The notes below the pieces were generated by a model, which saw nothing but the letters and a program-made list of their open reading frames with translations, searched no databases and was not told the origin of the DNA. Below, one piece after another: positions 25,246 to 34,100 of a stretch of DNA of 41,879 nt. A program made the translations under genes and the position numbers. The stretch spans positions 1 through 41,879 of the forward strand of contig CAMDQH010000021.1 in assembly GCA_945905815.1 (NCBI GenBank), in the 5' to 3' direction. This DNA comes from Bacteriovorax stolpii. GTDB lineage: Bacteria > Bdellovibrionota > Bacteriovoracia > Bacteriovoracales > Bacteriovoracaceae. Every line of letters begins with the position of its first letter. Position 1 is the first letter of the stretch.

Positions 25246-25878
25246 CTAAAGACAAGGCGAAGGCATTTTTCGAGGTTCACCATATTCATCTAAAACAACA
25301 GGCCCAGTTTGATCTTGGCCATAGTGAGTACGGTAATCAATACCGGCCGCCTTTCGCGCGATATTTTCAAAATAGACTGCACGATATTCAGAAATAAAAG
25401 CAAATTCATACTTCTCGCCTTGAACAAACCTCATATCAAGAATGCCTCGGATAGAATCAAAAGCATGGTACATTTCATGAGCTAAGGCGACATGTGGGGG
25501 AAGTCCTTCAGGAATGGCCTCAATTTTTTTAAGGGCCTCAACCACGTTTCCAAGAAACGCATTTGAAAAATCAGTTTGAACTTCACCATTCAATTTGTAA
25601 TATTCGGCATTTTTATAAATAACGAGTTCATCACTTTTATAGAGTTTAATTTGGAGGGAAGTTTCATTTTCATTTTGCCGAATAGCTGGCCTGAAAGGAT
25701 CTAATTCATCACGGCCATTGCATGAATAATTGGGCAGCAAGACGCTCGATTCTCCAATCCGTTCCATCAATTGTTCTCGAGAGTAATCACGAAAATGATC
25801 ATTTTCGGCTTGGTATAAAGTGTGTTCCTATGCCAAGGCACTAAGGGAGATCAAAAATATGAAACATATAAATTTCAT
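25246..25878 (-). pseudogene. M91-like zinc peptidase gene with an in-frame TAG after the signal peptide
   Basis: ATG 25878 opens a textbook signal peptide (MKFICFIFLISLSALA). The next codon is TAG (25828-25830), after which the same frame continues (EHTLYQAENDHF...) without any shift through LMERIGESS to a stop at 25246. The main domain has VALAHEMYHAFDS, an HExxH zinc site with the following acidic residue, and matches the M91/NleD-type effector metallopeptidases. The intact protein would have been about 209 residues, secreted. CAG to TAG is the simplest change. The domain alone could start at internal ATG 25767 but would lack export. Confidence 0.75.
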
Positions 25879-25934
25879 GCTTTTAGATACCAAGATATAG
25901 ATGGATAACAAGCATTTAGGTAATAGTTACTTAC

Positions 25935-25959
25935 AAAAAAAAAGCCGCCCGAAGGCGGC
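25935..25959 (-). terminator. Strong intrinsic terminator
   Basis: On the minus strand GCCGCC, a four-base TTCG loop and GGCGGC are followed by nine T. It lies eight bases after the antiporter gene. Confidence 0.95.
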
Positions 25960-25966
25960 TTTAATC

Positions 25967-27250
25967 TTAACCAAGGCTTGGCAAGAATTCAAAACACAAA
26001 ATAGCAATCAATGTAGGGTACAAAGCACCTTTAAAAAGTCCAAGTGGCGTAATTCCATTTGATCCGAATGACTCTTTCAAAATTCCAAAACCTGCTGGAT
26101 TTGGAGCATTTGCAATCACAGTTAAACCACCACCTGTTACCGCACCGGCCATTAGCCAATACTTCGCAGAATCAGTTAACTCAACCAGTGAACCGAGATA
26201 TGTAAGGGCAGCATTATCTGTAATTCCTGTCAGACCAGTGGCGCCAAAGTAGAGAACCTGATCAGACAAACTTGCAATTAACGGCTGAAGCCACCACTTT
26301 TGTGGAGTTCCAAGAACGATTAATCCCGCTAGAAAAAATCCAACCATGAGTGAGGACTTAACCTGAACTTCATCTTGAAATTCATTTGTGACAGTCGTAA
26401 AGCCCATGAAGAAAAGAAAAAGGCCCATGAAAACGACCATATGGTGAGCAGTTAAAACGACTAGGCCTAAGAAGATAACATGTACCATCGTTACCCACCA
26501 AGGAGGAAGCATTTTAGCTGCATTATCAGATCTTAATTCAAAATTTCCGGCCAATTCTTTTTTAAAGAAAAATGCAATGCTTAGTGAACTAATGACACAA
26601 GCAATTGCGGCTTTATACCCAAAGTTGCTTAACATATGTGCCATTCCCCATCCCCATTTACTGGCAACCATTAAGACTGGAGGGGCAGCAAAGTGAGTAA
26701 GAGTTCCACCAATAGAAACGTTTACAAATAAAAGGCCGATCGTTGCATACTTCAATTTATCGCTCATCTCACCTTTAGAATAAAAATTCTTAAGCAAAAT
26801 AATTGCAGTAACTGTCATGGCCGCCGGTTCGGTTATGAATGATCCAAGAAGAGGTCCCACAACCAAAGTTGTAAAAAAGAAAGACATCTTTTTTGGAAGG
26901 GGAACAATCTTTGAAATCATAACAATAATTTTTTCAGATAGTTTAATAACAGGCCTTGTTCCGGCCATTGCCATAATGACAAACACAAAACCTGGCTCAG
27001 TAAAATTTAAAGATTCAAGATAGACGACTGGTGCATGAATCCCGTCGACTCCAATGATAATCAAAATAAACACAACTGCCCACATTCCAAATACAGCTTC
27101 AACTTCTGCCATAAAATGGAAAAAGTTTTCACCGATTGAACCTTCCGGATAATGGTGCGCAATTTCGGCAAACTTTGAGACAACGAATGTGTGAAGAACT
27201 GCGATGGCGAAAATAATCGTCGCCGACAGTTCGATGATAGTAGGATTCAT
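25967..27250 (-). CDS. Putative Na+/H+ antiporter-like membrane protein
   Basis: This is a 427-residue integral membrane protein with about 11-12 hydrophobic segments. Motifs such as MAMAGTRPVI, GSFITEPAAMTV, GGTLTHFAAPPVLMVA and TGITDNAALTYLGSL resemble the family called putative Na+/H+ antiporter (Pfam Na_H_antiport_3) within the ion-transporter superfamily. It would exchange cations for protons across the inner membrane; ion specificity is not shown by the sequence. GGGGAG lies six bases before the ATG. A strong terminator follows at once, so it is monocistronic or last in its unit. Confidence 0.8.
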   Translation of the reverse strand: MNPTIIELSATIIFAIAVLHTFVVSKFAEIAHHYPEGSIGENFFHFMAEVEAVFGMWAVVFILIIIGVDGIHAPVVYLESLNFTEPGFVFVIMAMAGTRPVIKLSEKIIVMISKIVPLPKKMSFFFTTLVVGPLLGSFITEPAAMTVTAIILLKNFYSKGEMSDKLKYATIGLLFVNVSIGGTLTHFAAPPVLMVASKWGWGMAHMLSNFGYKAAIACVISSLSIAFFFKKELAGNFELRSDNAAKMLPPWWVTMVHVIFLGLVVLTAHHMVVFMGLFLFFMGFTTVTNEFQDEVQVKSSLMVGFFLAGLIVLGTPQKWWLQPLIASLSDQVLYFGATGLTGITDNAALTYLGSLVELTDSAKYWLMAGAVTGGGLTVIANAPNPAGFGILKESFGSNGITPLGLFKGALYPTLIAILCFEFLPSLG

Positions 27251-27323
27251 CTACTCCCCTTTTTCAAAAAAACTATATGTACTAATAGTTTAAGGGGAAA
27301 ATCGATTACGGGGAAAAAAATAA

Positions 27324-27572
27324 CTAGCCGTTTTTACCGATAGAATTTACAGGACAGGCATCCATTTGCTCAATACAAAGAGCAATCTCATCAGGTGTTG
27401 TCGGTTGCTTCTTAACGTAGGCATTTCCATTATCGTCTTCTGCATAAAATTCAGGTGCTCCCGAGTAACAGACGTTACATGCGATACAGCCCTCGCCTCC
27501 ATCATCATCGGGATCAGTACAATAAAAGGTACCAGGAATATTTTTAGGATGTTTGTTTTTTAAATTAGCCAT
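27324..27572 (-). CDS. Small single-cluster ferredoxin
   Basis: This 82-residue acidic protein has CIACNVC (about 29-35) and a distant ACP (about 73), the four ligands of one [4Fe-4S] cluster as in small electron-transfer ferredoxins. Two further cysteines (FYCT and LCIE) could form a disulfide as in related ferredoxins. A run of Asp (DPDDDGGEG) sits before the cluster motif. It probably passes electrons between cytoplasmic redox enzymes. AGGG lies three bases before the ATG, a short spacing. It is upstream of the antiporter gene in the same direction, 73 bases away. Confidence 0.9.
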   Translation of the reverse strand: MANLKNKHPKNIPGTFYCTDPDDDGGEGCIACNVCYSGAPEFYAEDDNGNAYVKKQPTTPDEIALCIEQMDACPVNSIGKNG

Positions 27573-27687
27573 AGGCCCTATCTTATTGATCTAAGAAGAT
27601 AGAATCAAGTGTTTGTCATGCGTCATTTTTGACATTTCCCTACCAGCTTATGTAATTTGTCATACTTGTTTACCAAGAGGAAATAAA

Positions 27688-29415
27688 ATGGACCAAAAGA
27701 TTATTGAAAAGGCCAAGATCTGGGCAACTAACTCATACTTTTCTGAGAAAGATCGGGCCGAGATATCGAAACTTTTGGACACTTTACCAAAAAGTGAAAT
27801 CGAGCTTACCGAGCGTTTTTATCGAGATTTAGAGTTTGGCACAGGTGGCCTCCGTGCCCCTATGGGCATGGGCCCAAATAGAATGAATAGATATAATATT
27901 CGCCGGGCAACTCAGGCCATGAGTCAGATGATTATTAAAAAGTTTGGTGGAGGCTCAGCAGTTATTGGCTATGACTCAAGAAACCTCTCGAAGGAATTTG
28001 CACTTGAAGCCGCAGGAGTGTTTGCAGCGAATGGAATTAAGGCGCATGTGTTTCGCGTTCTTTTACCGGTTCCCATGCTGTCTTTCGGCGTTCGATATTT
28101 TAAAGCTCAAGCTGGGATCATGATAACGGCCAGCCACAATCCTCCAATCTACAATGGTTTTAAGGCATACTGGGACGATGGAGCGCAAGTTGTTCCTCCA
28201 GTGGATAAAGAAATTATCAATGCCTATAACGATCTAACTGACTGGCAAACGATTAAATACATGCCATTTGAAGAAGCTCTTACCAAAGGACTGGCAATAT
28301 GGACTGATGAAAAAGTTGAAGAGGCTTTTTATCAGGTGGTTGAGAATAAAGTCATTCAAGATCTGAACATGTGTAAGGATTACGGTTCTAAACTTTCTGT
28401 TGTCTACACTGCTCTACATGGAACAGGAGAGGTTCCTTGCACATACATATTGAAACGTTTGGGTTTTGAAAAAACACACAGCATAGAAGAGCAATCAAAA
28501 CCTGATGGAAACTTTCCAACGGTAAAATCACCAAATCCAGAAGATCCAAATGCACTAAAACTTGCGACTGATTATATGCTAAAAAACAATGCTGATATTG
28601 TTTATGGTACAGATCCAGATTGTGATCGTTTAGGAGTTGTCATAAATAATCACGGTGAGCCGGTCATCATTAATGGAAATCAGATCGCCGCCCTGATGCT
28701 TTATTATGTTTTTAAGAAAAAAACAGAAATGAAGAAACTCCCAGAGAATGCCCTAGTCGTAAAATCAATTGTCACCTCCCCGATCCAGAATGCAATTGTC
28801 GAATCATTTGGTGGAACAGTCATGGATACATTGACCGGTTTCAAATGGATGGCGGCACTTCTTCGTGAATTGGAAGATAAAAAATCAAAATATAATTTTG
28901 TTTTTGCTTCCGAAGAATCTTTTGGTTATATGCCACACGCAGAAAGTAGAGACAAAGATGGCATTAGTTCAGTGGCGATAATGTCTGAGGTTGCTTTGTA
29001 CTTTAAACTTCAAGGCAAAAACCTGATAGAAGCTTTAGATGAAATTTATACGAAATACGGCTTCTACTATGAGTCACTCCTATGTAAGGATTATGAGGGC
29101 ATAGTTGGATCTCAAAAAATTTCACGAATCATGGACTTCTTCAGGAAATTCCCAGAGTCTTTTTTTGCTGGAGAAAAAATCTCTTCAAAAGAAGATTATG
29201 AGCTTGGATTAAACCTGCCCAAGAGTAATGTTCTAAGTTTTACGTTTGAAAGCGGAAACAAACTTTTCCTACGTCCATCTGGGACTGAGCCTAAAATTAA
29301 ATTCTATGTAATGGTAAGAGAAACAGAGGGAGATCTTGCAACGAAGAAGAAATCCGCTCTTGAAAAAATCAAAACCATTGAAGATAAAATCTCAGAGTAT
29401 TGTGAGAAAATATAA
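27688..29415 (+). CDS. Phosphohexomutase (phosphoglucomutase/phosphomannomutase family)
   Basis: The product is 575 residues. Domain signatures appear in order: catalytic phosphoserine loop TASHNPPIYNG (about 130), metal loop DPDCDRLG (about 290), sugar loop FASEESFGY (about 410) and phosphate loop RPSGTEPKIK (about 530). It interconverts hexose 1- and 6-phosphates; the length matches the Bacillus PgcA-like type. I start at ATG 27688 because AGAGGAAA precedes it; the frame extends upstream with no signal. Its stop is directly followed by the queC start codon, so the two are co-transcribed. Confidence 0.92.
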   Translation: MDQKIIEKAKIWATNSYFSEKDRAEISKLLDTLPKSEIELTERFYRDLEFGTGGLRAPMGMGPNRMNRYNIRRATQAMSQMIIKKFGGGSAVIGYDSRNLSKEFALEAAGVFAANGIKAHVFRVLLPVPMLSFGVRYFKAQAGIMITASHNPPIYNGFKAYWDDGAQVVPPVDKEIINAYNDLTDWQTIKYMPFEEALTKGLAIWTDEKVEEAFYQVVENKVIQDLNMCKDYGSKLSVVYTALHGTGEVPCTYILKRLGFEKTHSIEEQSKPDGNFPTVKSPNPEDPNALKLATDYMLKNNADIVYGTDPDCDRLGVVINNHGEPVIINGNQIAALMLYYVFKKKTEMKKLPENALVVKSIVTSPIQNAIVESFGGTVMDTLTGFKWMAALLRELEDKKSKYNFVFASEESFGYMPHAESRDKDGISSVAIMSEVALYFKLQGKNLIEALDEIYTKYGFYYESLLCKDYEGIVGSQKISRIMDFFRKFPESFFAGEKISSKEDYELGLNLPKSNVLSFTFESGNKLFLRPSGTEPKIKFYVMVRETEGDLATKKKSALEKIKTIEDKISEYCEKI

Positions 29416-30090
29416 ATGGAAAAAGTAATTGTCCTTTTAAGTGGTGGAATGGATTCTTTAGTTTGCACAGGCCTTGCAACTAGAGATCATCAAATTGTTT
29501 ACGCTCTTCATCTGAATTATGGACAAAAGACGTCTTCACGTGAACATATTTCTTTTGATGAAATTTGCAATCACTACAAAATCCCCCTTGAGAGAAGAAA
29601 AATTATCGATATGACCTTTCTGCAACAGATCGGCGGGAGCTCACTCACTGATGAGACCATAGCAGTTAAATCTTACAAGGGGGACTCGTCAATTATTCCG
29701 GATTCCTATGTCCCTTTTCGCAATTCAATAATTCTTTCTCTTGCCGTTTCTTGGGCAGAAGTAATTGGCGCCACAAAGCTTTATATAGGCGCTAATCATG
29801 AGGACTCTCCCGGTTATCCAGATTGCCGTCCCAGTTACTATGAAGCTTTTAACAAAGTGATCAAAGAAGGAACGAAGGCCGGAAATATTGAAATCCTGAC
29901 TCCGGTTATAAGTATGAAAAAACGAGATATTGTCCTGAAAGGAAAAGAATTAAACGTTCCCTTTAATATGAGTTGGTCTTGTTATAAAAGTTCTGCAAAG
30001 GCTTGTGGGCAGTGTGACTCTTGTGCTTTACGGATCAGAGGGTTCAAAGAAGCTGGAATAACTGACCCTATTGACTACCAGCAGGTCTGA
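29416..30090 (+). CDS. queC: 7-cyano-7-deazaguanine synthase QueC
   Basis: The 224-residue enzyme forms preQ0 from carboxydeazaguanine with ATP and ammonia in the queuosine pathway. Visible are the PP-loop motif LLSGGMDSL (about 7-15), YGQKTSSREH, VPFRNSIILSLA, IGANHEDSPGYPDCRP and the C-terminal zinc site C..(8)..CGQCDSC with four cysteines. It starts right after the phosphohexomutase stop codon. The later enzyme queG lies at 4831, so the window holds two steps of the pathway in separate operons. Confidence 0.95.
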   Translation: MEKVIVLLSGGMDSLVCTGLATRDHQIVYALHLNYGQKTSSREHISFDEICNHYKIPLERRKIIDMTFLQQIGGSSLTDETIAVKSYKGDSSIIPDSYVPFRNSIILSLAVSWAEVIGATKLYIGANHEDSPGYPDCRPSYYEAFNKVIKEGTKAGNIEILTPVISMKKRDIVLKGKELNVPFNMSWSCYKSSAKACGQCDSCALRIRGFKEAGITDPIDYQQV

Positions 30091-30131
30091 TTTAAACTCA
30101 AGACGTTATTAAATTTCAAAGGGAGAGAATT

Positions 30132-30434
30132 ATGAAAATTCTATTATTCGCAACGTTACTAATATCCACTGCCTATGCCGATCAAAAAGAAGAAAACATC
30201 GCTACTGTCAAGGCGAGTATATCCGCAAATATTGATCAAAGAATAGCCCAACTTCAAACTTTTAAGAGCTGCGTTCAGGGTACAAGTGGACACGAAGAAA
30301 TAAAGGCCTGCAGAAAAGCAAACAAAGCTCAAATGAAGAAGCTCCATGAAGAAAATAAAGGTGAAAGAGAGGAATGGAAAGCTGGAAAAGAAGAAAGAAA
30401 AGCCAAGAAAAAAGCGGAAAAAAAATCTAATTAA
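30132..30434 (+). CDS. Small exported Lys/Glu-rich protein
   Basis: The product is 100 residues with a signal peptide (MKILLFATLLISTAYA, cleavage before DQKE). The mature part is helical, with a Cys pair (KSCVQ, KACRK) that could form a disulfide and a C-terminal third made almost wholly of Lys, Glu and Ala. AAGGGAGAG lies five bases before the ATG. This type of small basic helical periplasmic protein has no assigned function that I can name. It is 41 bases after queC and may be read from the same transcript. Confidence 0.75.
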   Translation: MKILLFATLLISTAYADQKEENIATVKASISANIDQRIAQLQTFKSCVQGTSGHEEIKACRKANKAQMKKLHEENKGEREEWKAGKEERKAKKKAEKKSN

Positions 30435-30441
30435 ATAACCA

Positions 30442-30459
30442 GGGCCTCTTTTGAGGCCC
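30442..30459. terminator. Hairpin between convergent genes
   Basis: GGGCCTC (30442-30448), loop TTTT and GAGGCCC (30453-30459) form a perfect 7-bp stem between two convergent genes. No long T-run follows on either side (TACTTCTT; GGTTATTT), so efficiency is uncertain. Confidence 0.55.
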
Positions 30460-30473
30460 TACTTCTTCCTAGC

Positions 30474-31829
30474 CTAGCGTTTTTTCACAATCTCCAAAGC
30501 CTTAACAATCTTTCTAAAGTTTACGTAGTCGTACCGGCCATGACACTTGAGCAGAAAGTCATCCATTGTAGGTTCATCGTCTAAAAGAAAGTAATACGAA
30601 AAATCATTGGCCACTATAAATAAAGCTGAAAGCGGTGAGATCCTTTCAGCTTTAAGGCGCAAAGGAAATCCGTTGCCATCTGGTTGTTCGTGCTGTTGAT
30701 GGGCCAGGACATCTGTATCTGGAGGAGCATTTTTAAAATATCCCTTTATCAAGTTAGCCGCATCTTTGGGATGGGATAAAAAAAACTTCTGATCCACATC
30801 ACTAAGAGTGTTCTTTATTTTTTCAAATTCTTGCATATTTCGAATCATTAAAAGTTCTGGTTTAACTGCAAGCGTAATATCACAAAGGACACTAGCATAT
30901 ATTAGCTTTTCCATAGTGGTTTTTGAGATCCAATCTAACTGCTTAGCGAGAATACATGCAATAACGCTTGTTAAATTTATTTTCTGAGTAAAAAAAGCAT
31001 ACTCACTTTTATGTTGCTTCAAGGCCAAAAGTGTTTGTTCAATCTTTTGATCTTTTGAAATGACTACGCGAATATTTCCAATTGCTTTCTCAATATCCTG
31101 TTTAAAGTCTTCATCTAAGTGAACTTCTTCGTCAATTCGTAAAATTTTTTGTTCAAATCGCTTTTCAGGAGTGTCACTGGAACCACGAAGAATGAATCTA
31201 AAGTTGCTGGCTTTAAGGAAAATGTTAATTTGTTTTTGAATCTGGCCTAAAACCCATATTGCCGTTTCTCGACTTACGTAAAGATACTCAATACCCTTTT
31301 CCTTATATTTTTTAATATCAAGCACATTGGTATTGTCATTCTCATTGAATATTTTAATAAACTTGTCAGCACTCAAACGAATAAAAAGATCTTTATTAAT
31401 CCCATCGAGTTTACTTAGAAAATCTATGTTAATTCGACAATATGGAGATTCATTTATGTAGGGCGAATCAGCAAAAAGAGACTGAGCTTCGATAACCAAT
31501 TCTCCAGGTAAACTTGATTCCTGCATGAGTTTAACTTGTTGAATGTCTTTAAGAATATCTTTCGCCTCTGGTCGGATTTCATCGACTAAAATCACTATCC
31601 GCACAAATTTAGCGTGCTCTTTGAGGTAGCCAACAAAGTCCTCTAAAAGATAAGCATTAGGGGTGTAATCATAAACAATCATACTTGGTCCATGATCGAT
31701 ATTTCTCAGAAATGAAAGTGCCTGCTCTTCAGATTCGAGTTCAGTCACTTCTGCATCAAGCAGGGTTTCAAGCACAAACTTAAGAATGCCTCGCATGTAC
31801 GGCGAGGATGAGACAACAAGAAATGTCAT
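30474..31829 (-). CDS. Receiver-like plus degenerate HD-GYP domain protein
   Basis: The product is 451 residues from ATG 31829. Residues 1-120 resemble a receiver domain (MTFLVVSSSPYMR; Asp54 in IVYDYTP). The middle (about 130-200) resembles the domain often found before HD-GYP domains (RLSADKFIKIF, KYKEKGIEYLYV). Residues about 265-451 are HD-GYP-like with HPKDAANLIKGYF and HEQPDGNGFPLRL, but the HD dyad is Cys-Asp (LCDI, 316-318), GYP is GFP and the first metal His is not visible. Active HD-GYP proteins hydrolyse cyclic di-GMP; this one may instead sense it or act as a scaffold. It is last in the dnaE operon. No ribosome binding site is seen; a longer frame starts inside the preceding gene. 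Confidence 0.75.
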   Translation of the reverse strand: MTFLVVSSSPYMRGILKFVLETLLDAEVTELESEEQALSFLRNIDHGPSMIVYDYTPNAYLLEDFVGYLKEHAKFVRIVILVDEIRPEAKDILKDIQQVKLMQESSLPGELVIEAQSLFADSPYINESPYCRINIDFLSKLDGINKDLFIRLSADKFIKIFNENDNTNVLDIKKYKEKGIEYLYVSRETAIWVLGQIQKQINIFLKASNFRFILRGSSDTPEKRFEQKILRIDEEVHLDEDFKQDIEKAIGNIRVVISKDQKIEQTLLALKQHKSEYAFFTQKINLTSVIACILAKQLDWISKTTMEKLIYASVLCDITLAVKPELLMIRNMQEFEKIKNTLSDVDQKFFLSHPKDAANLIKGYFKNAPPDTDVLAHQQHEQPDGNGFPLRLKAERISPLSALFIVANDFSYYFLLDDEPTMDDFLLKCHGRYDYVNFRKIVKALEIVKKR

Positions 31830-31851
31830 TTTAGCTGTGACTTTTGTCAAA

Positions 31852-32784
31852 TTAGTAGAGTTGGACAAAGTCACCTTCTGTAACTGATCCGCCGGAATGA
31901 AGAATACAGATAGCTCCGTCTTCCCCAAAATAATCTACTACTTCAAGCGTGCCTTTTACTTCGCCTTGAGAGGTACCAATCATGGCACCTGACTCAGGGT
32001 CGTAGACTTCTTGTCCTTCAGTGATGACCTTCATTATATCGCCCAGGTTAATGCCAGAAGAACGACCAGCATTAAGATAAATTTTAGTTCCAATAATTTT
32101 AGCAACTCGACCCATCCAGTCTAAACGAGAACCAAGCTTAATAATTTTGGGGACAAACTTTCTTACGGCCACTTTAACTGAATAACGAAGAAGTTCCTGA
32201 CGGTAAGCGAGGTTATCCTCGGTCTCTCCTTGATAAAACTTTAAGTTATCATCAGATATATTACCGTCAACTGTTTCAGTAAAAAGCTCCTTATTAGCAA
32301 GCACATCATAGGCCTTAATTTCAACATAGGTTTCGGCAAGCGATTTTACTTTTCTCACAAAACCTATTTCATCACTTTTTTGACGAACTCTTGCCTCTTT
32401 AATCCTTCCGAAAACTACAATGTTTACGCCTGACATTTTTGCTTTTCGTGCCAGTTGAACTAATTTAACTCCACCGCCAGCATAAACTTCCTTGGAATTT
32501 CCAAAAATGCTTTCTGCTTCAGTATCAATTAAAAACTCTCGCGATTTACTAACTTCTCTTCGGAATTCTTCAGTACCAACGATTGCAAGATCTTCACCAC
32601 CCATGGGTGACTCATTATAAAAAGTGAGTAAGGCAATTTTCTTTTTGATCGGACTGAACTGTGAAACGCGGTTTAGATTACCGGCCTGATTAATTGGTCT
32701 TCTCCGGTTAATTGGTGCACATGATTGTATAAACATGAGAACTACTAAAAATAGCGAAATGGGCCAAGATAGTTGCAGCATCAT
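31852..32784 (-). CDS. Predicted lipoprotein, CsgG/FlgT-like
   Basis: This is a 310-residue predicted lipoprotein (signal ending FIQSC, Cys22). After a basic linker, residues about 50-200 (KKIALLTFYNES, VGTEEFRREVSKSREFLID, AKMSGVNIVVFGRIKEA, YVEIKAYDVLANKELF) follow the pattern of CsgG/FlgO-type periplasmic domains. The C-terminal ~80 residues (GSRLDWMGRVAKIIGTKIYL, GINLGDIMKVI, GDFVQLY) resemble the FlgT C-terminal domain. It is likely at the outer membrane, possibly part of a multi-subunit ring; no partner proves this. TTGAGGATAATGATG offers two ATGs with a GAGG site; 32784 or 32781 is the start. It lies between the exported protein and HD-GYP genes. Confidence 0.75.
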   Translation of the reverse strand: MMLQLSWPISLFLVVLMFIQSCAPINRRRPINQAGNLNRVSQFSPIKKKIALLTFYNESPMGGEDLAIVGTEEFRREVSKSREFLIDTEAESIFGNSKEVYAGGGVKLVQLARKAKMSGVNIVVFGRIKEARVRQKSDEIGFVRKVKSLAETYVEIKAYDVLANKELFTETVDGNISDDNLKFYQGETEDNLAYRQELLRYSVKVAVRKFVPKIIKLGSRLDWMGRVAKIIGTKIYLNAGRSSGINLGDIMKVITEGQEVYDPESGAMIGTSQGEVKGTLEVVDYFGEDGAICILHSGGSVTEGDFVQLY

Positions 32785-32795
32785 TATCCTCAAAG

Positions 32796-34100
32796 TTATT
32801 CAGTAACAAACTTTATTACGTGGTGAATTCCTGTAAATTCATTCACTAACGTATAACCATGAGTCAATTTTACCTCTTTTATGCCCGACAATATATGTGT
32901 AAACGATTTTTCCTCACCTTGATAAAAACAAAGAAGATTGGACTCATCTTTAGAGAAGGTTTGAAGAACAATTTCTAAACCCAACGAAGTCCCTCGGGTT
33001 TTAAGCAATTCATTTAGCTGTAATACGTCTCCAAGGTGCTTATATCCTTTCAAAACCAACTTAGATACTCGGTTAAATCCCGACTTTTGCTCCAACGTTT
33101 TTTTAAACTGCATAAACGATGTTAGAGGTGATCTATAAAGAGAACTAATAATCCCGGAATTAAGCGCCTTCTGATCCAAACGGCGAAAGGTTCTTTTCTC
33201 AATAGGCAGGGGGAAGCTTCCTACCACCCTCTTCGTCGTTAGGTCGTGAAGCAAAGTCCGCCCCTCCCATTTAAAATCAGTCTCCTGAAGGTTTTCAAGT
33301 ACCACAGTTCTTTTAACTTTAAGATTAACGACTAAAAATACTGCATTTCTAAATTCTTCAGGAATAGAAATTTCATCCAGATGGCTCTCAGACCATTTGC
33401 GGAAGAAGTTCATGCAGTCTGATTCACAACCCACAACCTCTTCAACAGTTGATGGAAGATTCTCGTTAAACCATTTCAACCAAGACTTATTAAGTGGATT
33501 AATAAAGATTTTTTCGTTCTCAAGGCCAAGGTCCTGCCATGTGAAGTCTTGCGGTTCAATTTCAGTCATTAAAATAATTTTACCAATCGGTTTACTTTCA
33601 CCTTTGATGATTTTGTTTAAAAGCCTTCCTAACTTATTCTTGTCTATATCAACATGAACTTTAGTGGCCCAAGTATACGGATCTTTTTCATTCTGTTTAA
33701 TAAGTGCAAAGCTGTATGAGCGCAATACTTCGGAAGTTCGCGAGAATCCAACAAGCAAAGTATGCTTGTCATTTTCCAAAGTAGTAAAGAACGCATTAAT
33801 TTCAGTTTTCGAAAGGCTCTCCTTATATTTTGCACCAAATTTTTCAACTATTTTCTGGTCTTTATAATTATTAAAGTAATCAGCAAAAAGGATCTTCAAT
33901 TTTTCTTGAAACTCATCAAAACTATAACCGAGCTCCGGGATAGCTTTTTCAAAACTTTTTAATGTTGCCAAATGAAGCAATTCTTTTTTTGCTTCTGCTT
34001 CACTCGTAACATTCAGTTTTTCATTTAATTCAACCGTATTTATCAACTGGGCCCATGAAATATTCGAGATCAAGATCAAAAAAAGTAAGAGGTATTTCAC
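32796..34100 (-). CDS. Exported protein of unknown function in the dnaE operon
   Basis: The product is 434 residues with a signal peptide (MKYLLLFLILISNISWA). The mature protein has mixed helix and strand, three or four cysteines (GCESDC close together, LLCFY) and no motif I recognise. The GTG start overlaps the dnaE stop (GTGA), indicating translational coupling, and the CsgG/FlgT-like lipoprotein gene begins about 11 bases after its stop. A role with that lipoprotein in the periplasm is the simplest inference. Confidence 0.75.
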   Translation of the reverse strand: MKYLLLFLILISNISWAQLINTVELNEKLNVTSEAEAKKELLHLATLKSFEKAIPELGYSFDEFQEKLKILFADYFNNYKDQKIVEKFGAKYKESLSKTEINAFFTTLENDKHTLLVGFSRTSEVLRSYSFALIKQNEKDPYTWATKVHVDIDKNKLGRLLNKIIKGESKPIGKIILMTEIEPQDFTWQDLGLENEKIFINPLNKSWLKWFNENLPSTVEEVVGCESDCMNFFRKWSESHLDEISIPEEFRNAVFLVVNLKVKRTVVLENLQETDFKWEGRTLLHDLTTKRVVGSFPLPIEKRTFRRLDQKALNSGIISSLYRSPLTSFMQFKKTLEQKSGFNRVSKLVLKGYKHLGDVLQLNELLKTRGTSLGLEIVLQTFSKDESNLLCFYQGEEKSFTHILSGIKEVKLTHGYTLVNEFTGIHHVIKFVTE

